A stretch of 15,233 bases of DNA from positions 1 through 15,233 of the forward strand of contig JBGPYM010000046.1 in assembly GCA_041493205.1 (NCBI GenBank), in the 5' to 3' direction. Below are positions 7,331 through 15,121 of the stretch, one piece after another (within the stretch, counting starts at the first letter, position 1; every line of letters starts with the position of its first letter). The notes under the pieces were generated by a model, which was not told where the DNA came from, searched no databases, and saw only the letters and a list, made by a program, of their open reading frames with translations. The position numbers and the translations under genes were made by a program. This DNA is from JBGPYM01 sp041493205 (GTDB taxonomy: Bacteria > Bacteroidota > Ignavibacteria > UBA10030 > UBA6906).

Positions 7331-7361
7331 CAAAGGTACGACGCCGGACCTGCGGTTGCAA
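7331..7361 (-). promoter_or_regulatory. Putative OTC promoter of Bacteroidota type
   Basis: On the minus strand TTG (7361-7359) is followed after 20 bases by TACCTTTG (7338-7331), an exact match to the TAnnTTTG -7 element described for Bacteroidota sigma factors. Transcription would start near 7325 and leave a leader of about 40 bases containing the AAGGAG site. A near-palindrome, ttgtatattcaa on the plus strand (7322-7333), overlaps the downstream end of the element and could be an operator. It is not a clean match to the known arginine-repressor box. Confidence 0.5.
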
Positions 7362-7410
7362 CGCCGGGGGGACGGGACCTCCAGATCGCCCCAAGTTGTT
7401 CAAATAGTGT

Positions 7411-7460
7411 GCCGGAGGCGGGTTGAGTTTAAATTCCAATTTAACGGTTTTCCCTCCGGC
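7411..7460 (+). repeat. Nested inverted repeats in the pheA upstream region
   Basis: GCCGGAGG (7411-7418) and CCTCCGGC (7453-7460) are exact reverse complements. Nested between them, TTAAATT (7429-7435) and AATTTAA (7438-7444) form a second exact inverted repeat with a 2-base centre. Together they could fold as one interrupted hairpin in a transcript leader, or act as two operator sites in DNA. The AT-rich core stands out in GC-rich surroundings. No U-run follows, and the flanking genes diverge, so a terminator is unlikely. Function unknown. Confidence 0.65.
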
Positions 7461-7472
7461 CGGCCGCGCACA

Positions 7473-7488
7473 TTCCCATGTTTGGGAA
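7473..7488 (+). repeat. 6-bp inverted repeat just before the pheA ribosome site
   Basis: TTCCCA (7473-7478) and TGGGAA (7483-7488) are exact reverse complements around a 4-base centre, ending 23 bases before the prephenate dehydratase ATG. The size and position suit a repressor operator or small leader hairpin. The regulator is unknown. With the larger repeat at 7411-7460 it makes this the most structured non-coding stretch in the window. Confidence 0.55.
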
Positions 7489-7511
7489 GAAAGGGAACAG
7501 GACGAAGGAGC

Positions 7512-8339
7512 ATGAAGGCAGCATTCCAGGGGATTCATGGAGCATACAGCGAGCTTGCCGTGCGGCAAATGCTCGGGAGGAAAGTGACGACGCTGCCGTG
7601 TGCGACGTTCGAGGATGTGTTCGACGCTGTCGAGCGGGGACGGGCCGACCGGGGAGTCATCCCGATTGAAAACTCACTCGCGGGAAGCATTCACGAAAAC
7701 TACGACCTCCTTCTCGCCCGCAGGCTCCACATCGTCGGCGAGACTCATCTGCGGGTCGAGCATGTCCTGCTCGCTCACCCCCGGGCGACTCTCGCCGGAA
7801 TCCGGACGGTCCGCTCTCATCCCCAGGCGCTGGCCCAGTGCAATGCGTTCTTCCGGGCGCACAGGCGGCTTCGCCCCGAGCCGTTCTTTGACACAGCCGG
7901 CGCCGCAGAATCCGTTGCCCGCGAGGGAGACCGCGCGGTCGCCGCCATCGCCGGCTCGCACGCGGCGAAGCTCTACGGACTGCGCATACTCAAACGGAAC
8001 ATCGGGAACGCCGGAAACAACTTCACCCGGTTCCTGGCCATCGCGCGCTCACCGTGGAAGGGGCGCCGCGGCACGCGGACCAAGTCGAGCATCGCATTCA
8101 CCCCCGCAGCAAACCGGCCGGGCATCCTCTTTCACATCCTGGGTGTCTTCGCCCTTCGGGATATCGATCTTCTCAAGATAGAATCGCGTCCCGACCCCCG
8201 GACGCCGTTCGAGTATCTCTTCTATATCGATCTGGCGGGGAGCCCGGCAGAACCGCGGGTCGAGCGGGCCCTCGAGCATCTCCGGGAAGTTGTCTCGCAC
8301 CTCAGGGTTCTCGGGACGTACGAACGAAGAGTGATCTAG
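7512..8339 (+). CDS. pheA: Prephenate dehydratase (monofunctional, with ACT domain)
   Basis: A 275-residue protein converting prephenate to phenylpyruvate for phenylalanine synthesis. The catalytic domain (about 1-180) starts with AFQGIHGAYSE (4-14) and has the GVIPIENSLAGSIHENYDLL block (48-67) and the catalytic Thr-Arg-Phe motif NFTRFL (170-175). The C-terminal ACT domain (about 190-270) carries ESRP (224-227) in the loop that binds phenylalanine in feedback-inhibited relatives, so allosteric inhibition is expected. There is no chorismate mutase domain. The start at 7512 matches where family homology begins; an in-frame codon at 7356 would add a 52-residue low-quality extension. AAGGAG lies only one base before the ATG, so the AGGA at 7499-7502 (9-base spacing) may be the working ribosome site. 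It is divergent from OTC. Confidence 0.95.
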   Translation: MKAAFQGIHGAYSELAVRQMLGRKVTTLPCATFEDVFDAVERGRADRGVIPIENSLAGSIHENYDLLLARRLHIVGETHLRVEHVLLAHPRATLAGIRTVRSHPQALAQCNAFFRAHRRLRPEPFFDTAGAAESVAREGDRAVAAIAGSHAAKLYGLRILKRNIGNAGNNFTRFLAIARSPWKGRRGTRTKSSIAFTPAANRPGILFHILGVFALRDIDLLKIESRPDPRTPFEYLFYIDLAGSPAEPRVERALEHLREVVSHLRVLGTYERRVI

Positions 8340-8375
8340 AAGCAGAGAAGAGAGAACAGAGAAAAGAGATATGCG

Positions 8376-9440
8376 ATGAGGGAGAGCGGGACTGTGAAGG
8401 GACGCGCGGCGGGGTTTAACCCGCCGAACAAGTTTGAGAAGCTGCACCGCCTGCCGCTCGACCTGGAGCCGGAGGATGATGATCCGCGTCCGGTCCGCAC
8501 GACCTTTTACGAAGACACCTCCCGATCCATACTCGCACACAACGACAGCCCGGACATCGATTTCCGGTACAGCCTCAATCCGTACCGGGGGTGCGAACAC
8601 GGGTGCATCTACTGTTACGCACGCCCCTCACATGAATACCTCGGGTTTTCGGCCGGGCTCGACTTTGAAACAAAGATCATGGTAAAGATGCGCGCGCCGG
8701 AACTTCTCGCGGCAACATTCCGCAGGAAGAGCTGGGAGCCGCAGATCGTGGTCCTCTCCGGAAACACCGATTGCTACCAGCCGGTGGAGCGGAAACTGCA
8801 GATCACGCGCAAGTGCCTCGAGGTGTTTCTTGAATACCGCAATCCGCTCGGGATCATCACCAAGAATGCCCTGATCCTGCGCGACCTGGATATCCTCAGG
8901 GAACTTGCCCGGTACGATCTCGTCCATGTGCTCGTATCGGTCACCAGCCTGAATCCGGAGTTGATCCGGATGATGGAACCGCGGACATCGACACCCGCCC
9001 AACGCCTCGCAACGATCAAGAGTCTTTCGGAAAACGGCATACCGGTCGGCGTCAATGCGGCCCCGATCATTCCGGGACTCACCGACGAAGAACTTCCTTC
9101 GATACTGCGTGAGACCGCATCGTGCGGCGCGACGAGCGCCGGATACATTCTGGCCCGGCTGCCGGGTCCGGTCGAACCGCTCTTCACCGAGTGGGTCCGG
9201 CGGGCGCTCCCGGAACGCGCGGCGAAAATCCTGAACAGGATGAAGGATACCAGGGGCGGCGCGCTCAGCGACGCGCGTTTCGGGTCGCGCATGACCGGCG
9301 AGGGCGAAATCGCGGAGAGCATCAACGCGCTCTTCCGTGTTCATGCGTCGCGTTACGGACTTGACCGCCGGTGGGAGGAGGTCTCCACCGCGCACTTCCG
9401 CCGCGGCGGCGATGCGCAGCGGAGCCTGTTCGATCGTTGA
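8376..9440 (+). CDS. PA0069-type radical SAM protein (SplB-like), function unknown
   Basis: A 354-residue protein with the radical SAM cluster motif CEHGCIYC (Cys73, Cys77, Cys80) in the context NPYRGCEHGCIYCYARPSHEYL, typical of the PA0069/Rv2578c group related to spore photoproduct lyase. Further group features are an N-terminal GRAAGFNPPNKFE segment, LSGNTDCYQPVE with an additional cysteine, and a GxNAAPIIPGLTD region. The reaction is unknown; DNA-lesion repair is only an analogy from SplB. There is no signal peptide. The ATG at 8376 has a poor ribosome site. A GTG at 8394, preceded 9 bases upstream by AGGGAG (8379-8384), is an attractive alternative that removes six residues and starts close to the conserved KGR. 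It follows pheA by 36 purine-rich bases with no terminator seen, so cotranscription is likely. Confidence 0.88.
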   Translation: MRESGTVKGRAAGFNPPNKFEKLHRLPLDLEPEDDDPRPVRTTFYEDTSRSILAHNDSPDIDFRYSLNPYRGCEHGCIYCYARPSHEYLGFSAGLDFETKIMVKMRAPELLAATFRRKSWEPQIVVLSGNTDCYQPVERKLQITRKCLEVFLEYRNPLGIITKNALILRDLDILRELARYDLVHVLVSVTSLNPELIRMMEPRTSTPAQRLATIKSLSENGIPVGVNAAPIIPGLTDEELPSILRETASCGATSAGYILARLPGPVEPLFTEWVRRALPERAAKILNRMKDTRGGALSDARFGSRMTGEGEIAESINALFRVHASRYGLDRRWEEVSTAHFRRGGDAQRSLFDR

Positions 9441-9465
9441 AATTGTGGCCGTTTCTCCGTATTTT
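9437..9465 (+). promoter_or_regulatory. Putative gcvP promoter
   Basis: TTGAAA (9437-9442) and TATTTT (9460-9465) are separated by 17 bases; from the TTG the spacing is N20 before TAnnTT, the same as at guaA and OTC. The -35 element overlaps the radical SAM stop codon. Transcription would start near 9472 and leave a leader of about 87 bases. I looked for a glycine riboswitch in that leader and did not recognise one; it holds only a loose CGAAGC/GCTTCG pair (9490-9495, 9532-9537). Confidence 0.55.
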
Positions 9466-9558
9466 ACGTCCTGCCGCGGATCATGTCTGCGAAGCCGACC
9501 GATTCCGCCATCCGCCCCGACCGTGACTGATGCTTCGATCTCACAAGGAGTACCCTGC

Positions 9559-12423
9559 ATGTCCCTGAATGAATTTTCCCCCATTCCATTTTCACGCCGT
9601 CACATCGGACCCGGCGAGGAAGCGACTGCCGCGATGCTCAAGGAACTGGGGTTCGCCTCGCTTGACGAGATCACTGCCAGCGTCATTCCCCCGGCCCTCC
9701 GGACCAAACGACCGCTTGCAATCGGGGAACCGCGCACGGAAGACGAGGTGCTCGCAGCGCTCTGCGCCATCGCCTCAAAGAACACGCTCTACCGCTCGCT
9801 CATCGGGATGGGTTATCACGAAGCCGTCACGCCCGCAGTGATCCTCCGGAATATTCTGGAAAATCCGGGATGGTACACGGCATACACGCCGTACCAGGCC
9901 GAGATCGCACAGGGACGGCTGGAGGCACTCCTCAATTTCCAGACGGTGATCATCGATCTGACCGGACTCGAAATCGCAAACGCGTCGCTTCTGGACGAGG
10001 CGACCGCTGCGGCCGAGGCGATGTCGATGGTTCACGCGGTGAAGGGGCAGCCGCACAACGGCGTATTTTTCGTTTCGGACGAGTGTCATCCCCAGACCAT
10101 CGCCGTTCTCCGGACCCGCGCCAGGCCCCTGGGCATCCGCGTGACGGTCGGGGACTACGCGTCGTTCGAGTTTTCAGAAGACGTCTTCGGCGCGCTGGTG
10201 CAGTATCCTGCCACCGACGGGGCAGTCCATGATTACCGGACATTCTGCGGCAAGGCGCACGCGGTCAGTGCTCTCGTCGTTGTCGCGGCAGATCTGATGA
10301 GTCTCCTGCTTCTGACTCCCCCCGGCGAATTCGGCGCCGACGCGGCGGTCGGCAGCACCCAGCGATTTGGCATACCGCTCGGCTACGGCGGCCCGCACGC
10401 CGCCTATCTCGCAACGCGGGACGCATACAAACGTCACCTCCCGGGACGCATTATCGGCGTCTCCGTCGACGCCGCGGGGAACAGAGCCCTCCGGATGGCA
10501 CTCCAGACCCGCGAACAGCACATCCGGCGTGAGAAGGCGACGTCCAATATCTGCACCGCCCAGGTCCTTCTTGCTGTCATGGCGGGCATGTACGCGGTGT
10601 ACCATGGTCCGCACGGACTCCGAAACATTGCGCAGAGAATCCATGCGCTCACCGCCATGCTTGCGGCGGGGGCGGTAAAGACCGGCCACCGGGTCGTGCA
10701 CGCTGATTTCTTCGACACCATCCGCATTGCTCCGAAAACCGGGTCGCTGCCGCACATCCTCCGGTCGGCCGCGGATGCGCACATGAACTTCAGGTCATTC
10801 GACGACATGACAATCGGCATTGCTCTCGACGAGCTTTCCGATGAAAACGAGGTCGAGCGGATCCTGGCGGTGCTCAACGGAGGGGCGAAGGGCGTGAAGC
10901 CGGAGGCCTCAACGGCCGCGGGCTACAGCGGAGCAATGAAACGGATCTCGGAATACCTCCAGCATCCGGTCTTCAACAGCTATCATTCCGAGACCGAAAT
11001 GCTCCGGTACCTTCACCGGCTTGAATCAAAGGACCTTGCGCTCAACGTCAGCATGATCGCCCTCGGCTCATGCACGATGAAGCTCAACGCAACCACGGAG
11101 ATGATTCCGGTGACGTGGGCCGGATTCAGCAGGTTGCATCCGTTCGCCCCCGCGGAGCAGGCACAGGGGTACACGGAGTTGTTCGAGTCACTCGGGGTGT
11201 GGCTGGGTGATATCACCGGCTTTCCCGCGGTGTCGCTGCAGCCGAACGCCGGCGCCCAGGGCGAATACACGGGGCTGCAGGTCATCCGCGCCTATCACGA
11301 GAAGCGGGGCGAAGCACATCGGACCGTCTGCCTCATCCCACATTCAGCCCACGGGACCAATCCGGCGAGCGCCGTCATGGCAGGCATGGAAGTCGTTGTT
11401 GTGGATTGTGACGATCAGGGGAATATCGACGTCGGGGATCTGAAGGCGAGAGCGGTGCAGCACCGCGACCGGCTCGCTGCGCTGATGGTGACGTATCCCT
11501 CCACACACGGCGTCTTCGAGGAATCAATCCGGGAGATCTGCGCGACCGTCCATGCGAACGGCGGACAGGTGTACATGGACGGCGCGAACATGAATGCGCA
11601 GGTCGGACTCTGCCGCCCGGCGGAACTCGGAGCGGACGTTTGCCACCTGAACCTCCACAAGACGTTCTGCATTCCGCACGGCGGCGGCGGCCCGGGGATG
11701 GGACCGATCGCCGTCGCGGCACATCTTGCGCCGTTTCTCCCCGGCCACCCGGTGGTCGCGGCAGGAGGCCCGGACAGCATCGGACCTGTCTCGGCGGCCC
11801 CGTGGGGAAGCGCCGGCATTCTTGTGATTTCCTGGGCGTATTGCGCAATGATGGGGGGAACCGGACTGACTCTTGCCACACAGATGGCAATCCTGAACGC
11901 CAATTATATGGCGAAGCGTCTTGAGGGACACTACCCGATACTGTACAAGGGGGTCAACGGCCGCGTTGCCCATGAGTTCATCGTGGACCTGCGCGGATTC
12001 AAGGAGTCGGCCGGCATCGAGGCGGAGGATGTCGCGAAGCGGCTTATGGATTACGGATTCCATGCGCCGACGGTCTCATTCCCCGTGGCCGGGACCCTCA
12101 TGATCGAGCCAACCGAAAGCGAGTCCAAGGAAGAGCTCGACAGGTTCTGCGAAGCGCTGATTGCCATCAGGGAGGAGATCGGGGAGATTGAACGCGGTCA
12201 GGCGGACAGGAATGCCAACGTCCTGAAGAACGCGCCGCACACCGCGGCGATGGTGGTGAGCGATTCCTGGTCGATGCCGTACGGGAGGGAGAAGGCCGCA
12301 TTCCCGACGGCGTATGTCCGGGCGAACAAGTTCTGGCCGGCGGTCCGGCGGATCAACAACGCACACGGGGACAGGAACCTGATCTGTGCGTGTCCGCCAA
12401 TAGAGGAATACGCTACCCCATAA
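9559..12423 (+). CDS. gcvP: Glycine dehydrogenase (decarboxylating), full-length P-protein
   Basis: A 954-residue undivided P-protein, as in E. coli, not the split GcvPA/GcvPB form. It decarboxylates glycine with PLP and passes the aminomethyl group to lipoyl-GcvH. Diagnostic stretches: RHIGP (14-18), the long SLLDEATAAAEAM and GVSVDAAGNRALRMALQTRE blocks of the N-terminal half, IALGSCTMKLNATTEMIP, then HLNLHKTFCIPHGGGGPGMG with the PLP lysine at residue 701. The C-terminus has GTLMIEPTESES and DRNLICACPP. AAGGAG (9545-9550), 8 bases before the ATG at 9559, fixes the start; an in-frame codon at 9337 overlaps the upstream gene and is rejected. It has its own promoter candidate. Its last 11 bases overlap the convergent ferritin-VIT gene. 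gcvH is on the opposite strand, not in the same operon. Confidence 0.98.
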   Translation: MSLNEFSPIPFSRRHIGPGEEATAAMLKELGFASLDEITASVIPPALRTKRPLAIGEPRTEDEVLAALCAIASKNTLYRSLIGMGYHEAVTPAVILRNILENPGWYTAYTPYQAEIAQGRLEALLNFQTVIIDLTGLEIANASLLDEATAAAEAMSMVHAVKGQPHNGVFFVSDECHPQTIAVLRTRARPLGIRVTVGDYASFEFSEDVFGALVQYPATDGAVHDYRTFCGKAHAVSALVVVAADLMSLLLLTPPGEFGADAAVGSTQRFGIPLGYGGPHAAYLATRDAYKRHLPGRIIGVSVDAAGNRALRMALQTREQHIRREKATSNICTAQVLLAVMAGMYAVYHGPHGLRNIAQRIHALTAMLAAGAVKTGHRVVHADFFDTIRIAPKTGSLPHILRSAADAHMNFRSFDDMTIGIALDELSDENEVERILAVLNGGAKGVKPEASTAAGYSGAMKRISEYLQHPVFNSYHSETEMLRYLHRLESKDLALNVSMIALGSCTMKLNATTEMIPVTWAGFSRLHPFAPAEQAQGYTELFESLGVWLGDITGFPAVSLQPNAGAQGEYTGLQVIRAYHEKRGEAHRTVCLIPHSAHGTNPASAVMAGMEVVVVDCDDQGNIDVGDLKARAVQHRDRLAALMVTYPSTHGVFEESIREICATVHANGGQVYMDGANMNAQVGLCRPAELGADVCHLNLHKTFCIPHGGGGPGMGPIAVAAHLAPFLPGHPVVAAGGPDSIGPVSAAPWGSAGILVISWAYCAMMGGTGLTLATQMAILNANYMAKRLEGHYPILYKGVNGRVAHEFIVDLRGFKESAGIEAEDVAKRLMDYGFHAPTVSFPVAGTLMIEPTESESKEELDRFCEALIAIREEIGEIERGQADRNANVLKNAPHTAAMVVSDSWSMPYGREKAAFPTAYVRANKFWPAVRRINNAHGDRNLICACPPIEEYATP

Positions 12424-13315
12424 CCCCGCGGACGCCGAAGAGAGAGCCGATCAGCTCGCCGAAGAAGTAGGTTGCCACGGCGGTCCCGAGCAGCAGGCTC
12501 GTGTTCTCGACGAGCTCGCGCCCGAGCTTCGTTTCGTTGACGACTGAGACATAGAACGTGAAGCCCATGCTCATGGCAACCGCAAAGAGCGTGGAGACGC
12601 CGAAGGCGACTGCCATCGAGTGCGTCAGGAAGTAGGGCGTTGCCAGGAGGATCACCGCACACAGATATGATGCGCTCGTAATAAGCGCCGACTTCAGCGG
12701 CGATTTTCTTGTTTCACTCTTCGCCTTGAGATAGGCGGCGACGCCCATCGAGATGCAGGCCGCAAATCCCACCACGAGTCCCGCAATTCCCGCCACCAGC
12801 GTCGAGCCCATCACGCCCAGAAAGCCTGCGTGGACGCCGGTGATCTCAATGATGGCATCCGACAGTCCAAGCGCGACAAACCCGATATAGCGTACGATCG
12901 CCTCATCCACCTGCGACATGAAGTAGCTTTCGTGTTCCTCTTCGTCCTTCATGATCGCTGTAAGCCGGCTCCGCCGCTCGTCGCTCATCATGGGGATCCA
13001 GCGCTGGTACTGGGCGACGACCTCACCTTCATGGAGCTCCAGGAACTTCATCGTGAACGTGAGTCCCGCGATCCTGCGCATGAGCGTGAGGAGCCGGATC
13101 TTCAGCGCACTCGGTTGACGGGCGTCTTTTCCGGAGATCTCTTTCCAGAATACCGAGTGTTCCCGCTCGGTGTCGGCCAGTGTGCGAAGAAGCTTTTTCC
13201 GTTCTCCGTGCTGTTCGATATCGGCCAGCGCGCCGTAGACCCTGCTGTCGAAGTACTCATCGTTGCAGAAGAGATCGGCCTGGCTCTTCAGCTCTGCTTG
13301 ATCCGGGACGTTCAT
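12413..13315 (-). CDS. Ferritin-like/VIT1 (CCC1) membrane fusion, probable iron or manganese transporter
   Basis: A 300-residue two-domain protein. The soluble N-terminal part (about 10-140) is a ferritin-like four-helix domain with candidate di-iron ligands Glu20, Glu50/His53 (TEREH), Glu93 and neighbours (FLELHEGE), and Glu125/His128 (DEEEHESYF). The C-terminal part (about 143-300) is a VIT1/CCC1 membrane domain with roughly five hydrophobic helices, including GLSDAIIEITGVHAG (150-164). Related fusions, such as the membrane-bound ferritin MbfA, export iron; here metal and direction are inferred. The start at 13315 lies in a 4-base ATGA overlap with the gcvH stop. An in-frame codon at 13399 would bury 28 low-complexity residues inside gcvH and is rejected. 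The 3' end overlaps gcvP by 11 bases on the opposite strand, leaving no room for an intergenic terminator. Confidence 0.88.
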   Translation of the reverse strand: MNVPDQAELKSQADLFCNDEYFDSRVYGALADIEQHGERKKLLRTLADTEREHSVFWKEISGKDARQPSALKIRLLTLMRRIAGLTFTMKFLELHEGEVVAQYQRWIPMMSDERRSRLTAIMKDEEEHESYFMSQVDEAIVRYIGFVALGLSDAIIEITGVHAGFLGVMGSTLVAGIAGLVVGFAACISMGVAAYLKAKSETRKSPLKSALITSASYLCAVILLATPYFLTHSMAVAFGVSTLFAVAMSMGFTFYVSVVNETKLGRELVENTSLLLGTAVATYFFGELIGSLFGVRGVMG

Positions 13316-13692
13316 TTTCCCACCAGCGCTTTGTACGCGGGCGCCGAGAGGAGAGCGGCGGCCTCGGCCGGTTTCGCGAGCTTCACTCTGACCATCCATC
13401 CCTTGCCGTACGGATCCTTATTCACGAGCTCGGGCGTTTTCGCGATGTCGGGATTTGTTTCCGTCACGGTGCCGGAGACAGGCGCGTACAGATCCGACAC
13501 CGCCTTGACCGCCTCGATCGTCCCGAAGGACTCTCCCTGCTTCACGGTCTTGCCGTTGGCCGGGAGCTCGACAAACACAACATCGCCGAGCTCACCCTGC
13601 GCGTAGTCGGTGATGCCGACCGTCCCGGTGTCGCCGGCGATCAGTATCCATTCATGATCTTTGGTGTACTTCAGGTTCTCGGGGAAATTCAT
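13312..13692 (-). CDS. gcvH: Glycine cleavage system H protein
   Basis: A 126-residue lipoyl carrier that shuttles the aminomethyl intermediate from GcvP to GcvT and is reoxidised by lipoamide dehydrogenase. The lipoyl-domain signature GTIEAVKAVSDLYAPVSG (57-74) has the lipoylated lysine at residue 63. The N-terminal KDHEWI and GITDYAQGELGDVVFVELP stretches are typical. AAGGA lies about 9 bases before the ATG. It is 47 bases downstream of accC with no terminator visible, and its stop overlaps the start of the ferritin-VIT gene. Its glycine cleavage partner gcvP is convergent and separately promoted; gcvT and lpd are not in the window. H proteins can also act as lipoyl relays for other enzymes, a possible reason for placement next to acc genes (inference). 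Confidence 0.97.
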   Translation of the reverse strand: MNFPENLKYTKDHEWILIAGDTGTVGITDYAQGELGDVVFVELPANGKTVKQGESFGTIEAVKAVSDLYAPVSGTVTETNPDIAKTPELVNKDPYGKGWMVRVKLAKPAEAAALLSAPAYKALVGK

Positions 13693-13739
13693 AGCGGCGT
13701 ATCCTTTCAGAGGGAGTGGAAAGCGTACTGCGCGGCCGA

Positions 13740-15092
13740 TCAGTCGTCGGCTGCCGGAATAAACTGAAACGAATCGAGGAATCCGGTGTCAAACTCCCCG
13801 CTCCGGAATTTTTCGTTCTGCATCACCTGCCGGTGGAACGGAATCGTCGTCTTGATGCCCTGGACGACGAATTCATCAAGCGCCCCGGCCATCTTGTTGA
13901 TCGCCCCTTCGCGCGTCTGCGCGTAGACGATGAGTTTGGCGATCAGGGAGTCGTAGTACGGCGGGACCGCATAGCCGGCGTAGGCATGCGTGTCCACCCG
14001 GACGCCGAACCCGCCGGGCATGTGGAAATCGGTGATGGTGCCGGGAGAGGGGCGGAATCCGTGTTCCGGGTCCTCGGCGTTAATGCGGCATTCGATCGCG
14101 TGGCCGCGGTGCTGTATTTTCTTTCGTGGCAGCTTCTCCCCCGCCGCCACCCGGAGCTGGAGTTTGATCAGGTCGTGTCCCGTCACCTGCTCGGTCACCG
14201 GGTGTTCGACCTGGATGCGCGTGTTCATCTCCATGAAATAGAAATTCCTGTCCTTGTCGACGAGGAATTCTATCGTCCCTGCGTTCTCATAATTGACCGC
14301 TTTGCACCCCTTGATCGCCGCCTCCCCCATCTTCTCGCGCAGCAGATCGTCGACGACGGGCGAGGGCGATTCTTCGATCAGCTTCTGGTGCCGCCGCTGA
14401 ACGGAACAATCACGTTCACCCAGGTGGATCACGTTCCCGTGCTGGTCGCCGAACACCTGCACCTCCACGTGCCGGGGCTGCTCGATGTATTTTTCGATGT
14501 AGACGTCGGGATTGCCAAACCCCTGTTCCGCTTCGTGCCGGGCAGTCTTGAATGCCCCGTCGAGTTCCGCCTCTTCGCGGACGATGCGCATGCCTCTCCC
14601 CCCGCCCCCTGCCACCGCCTTGATGATGACGGGGAACCCCATCGATTTTGCCAGCGCGAGCGCCTCCGGAACCCCGGGGACAATGCCCTCGCTTCCAGGG
14701 ACGACGGGAACGCCCGCTTTTTTCATGGTCTCTTTGGCCACCGCCTTATCCCCCATCGCGCTGATCATTGCCGGCGAGGGGCCGATAAACTTGATGCCCG
14801 AGGTTCCGCAGATCTCGGCAAATGACGCGTTCTCCGCGAGAAACCCGTAGCCGGGATGGATCGCTTCGGCGCCGGTGATTTCGGCGGCGGCGATGATGCG
14901 GGGAATCTTCAGGTAACTCTCACGACTGGGCGGGGGGCCGATGCAGACCGCTTCGTCTGCGAAACGCACGTGCAGCGAGTCGCGGTCCGCCTGTGAATAG
15001 ACTGCGACGGTTTTTACGCCGAACTGTCTGCACACGCGGATGATGCGGAGGGCGATTTCGCCGCGGTTGGCAATGAGGACTTTCTTGAACAC
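13740..15092 (-). CDS. accC: Acetyl-CoA carboxylase, biotin carboxylase subunit
   Basis: A 450-residue protein, matching the E. coli subunit length. It carboxylates biotin on AccB with ATP and bicarbonate, the first half-reaction of malonyl-CoA synthesis. Features in order: the biotin-carboxylase N-domain KVLIANRGEIALRII (4-18), AIHPGYGFLAEN (78-89), the ATP-grasp domain with Lys116 and Lys158, the flexible loop GGGGRGMRI (162-170), and the catalytic run EMNTRIQVEHPVTE with Glu288, Asn290 and Arg292. Near the C-terminus is YDSLIAKLIVYA. No biotinyl or carboxyltransferase domain is attached, so this is the separate subunit and not a pyruvate or propionyl carboxylase. The start is GTG at 15092 with GGAG 7 bases before it. 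It follows accB by 29 bases in a shared operon that continues into gcvH. Confidence 0.96.
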   Translation of the reverse strand: MFKKVLIANRGEIALRIIRVCRQFGVKTVAVYSQADRDSLHVRFADEAVCIGPPPSRESYLKIPRIIAAAEITGAEAIHPGYGFLAENASFAEICGTSGIKFIGPSPAMISAMGDKAVAKETMKKAGVPVVPGSEGIVPGVPEALALAKSMGFPVIIKAVAGGGGRGMRIVREEAELDGAFKTARHEAEQGFGNPDVYIEKYIEQPRHVEVQVFGDQHGNVIHLGERDCSVQRRHQKLIEESPSPVVDDLLREKMGEAAIKGCKAVNYENAGTIEFLVDKDRNFYFMEMNTRIQVEHPVTEQVTGHDLIKLQLRVAAGEKLPRKKIQHRGHAIECRINAEDPEHGFRPSPGTITDFHMPGGFGVRVDTHAYAGYAVPPYYDSLIAKLIVYAQTREGAINKMAGALDEFVVQGIKTTIPFHRQVMQNEKFRSGEFDTGFLDSFQFIPAADD

Positions 15093-15121
15093 CCCTGGGC
15101 TCCGGGTTTCGGGTGGTGCGC

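Noticed and set aside
9466..9558. Glycine riboswitch in the gcvP leader
   Set aside because: The leader is too short for the usual tandem aptamers and I do not see the conserved glycine-aptamer core; only a loose CGAAGC/GCTTCG pair is present.
9337..9558. Longer gcvP start at 9337
   Set aside because: It would overlap the radical SAM gene by about 100 bases, encode atypical sequence, and ignore the AAGGAG site placed before the ATG at 9559.
13716..14825. Open frame of 369 codons on the plus strand, antisense to accC
   Set aside because: accC on the minus strand is complete with all catalytic residues; the antisense frame has no recognisable domain and arises from GC-rich codon bias.
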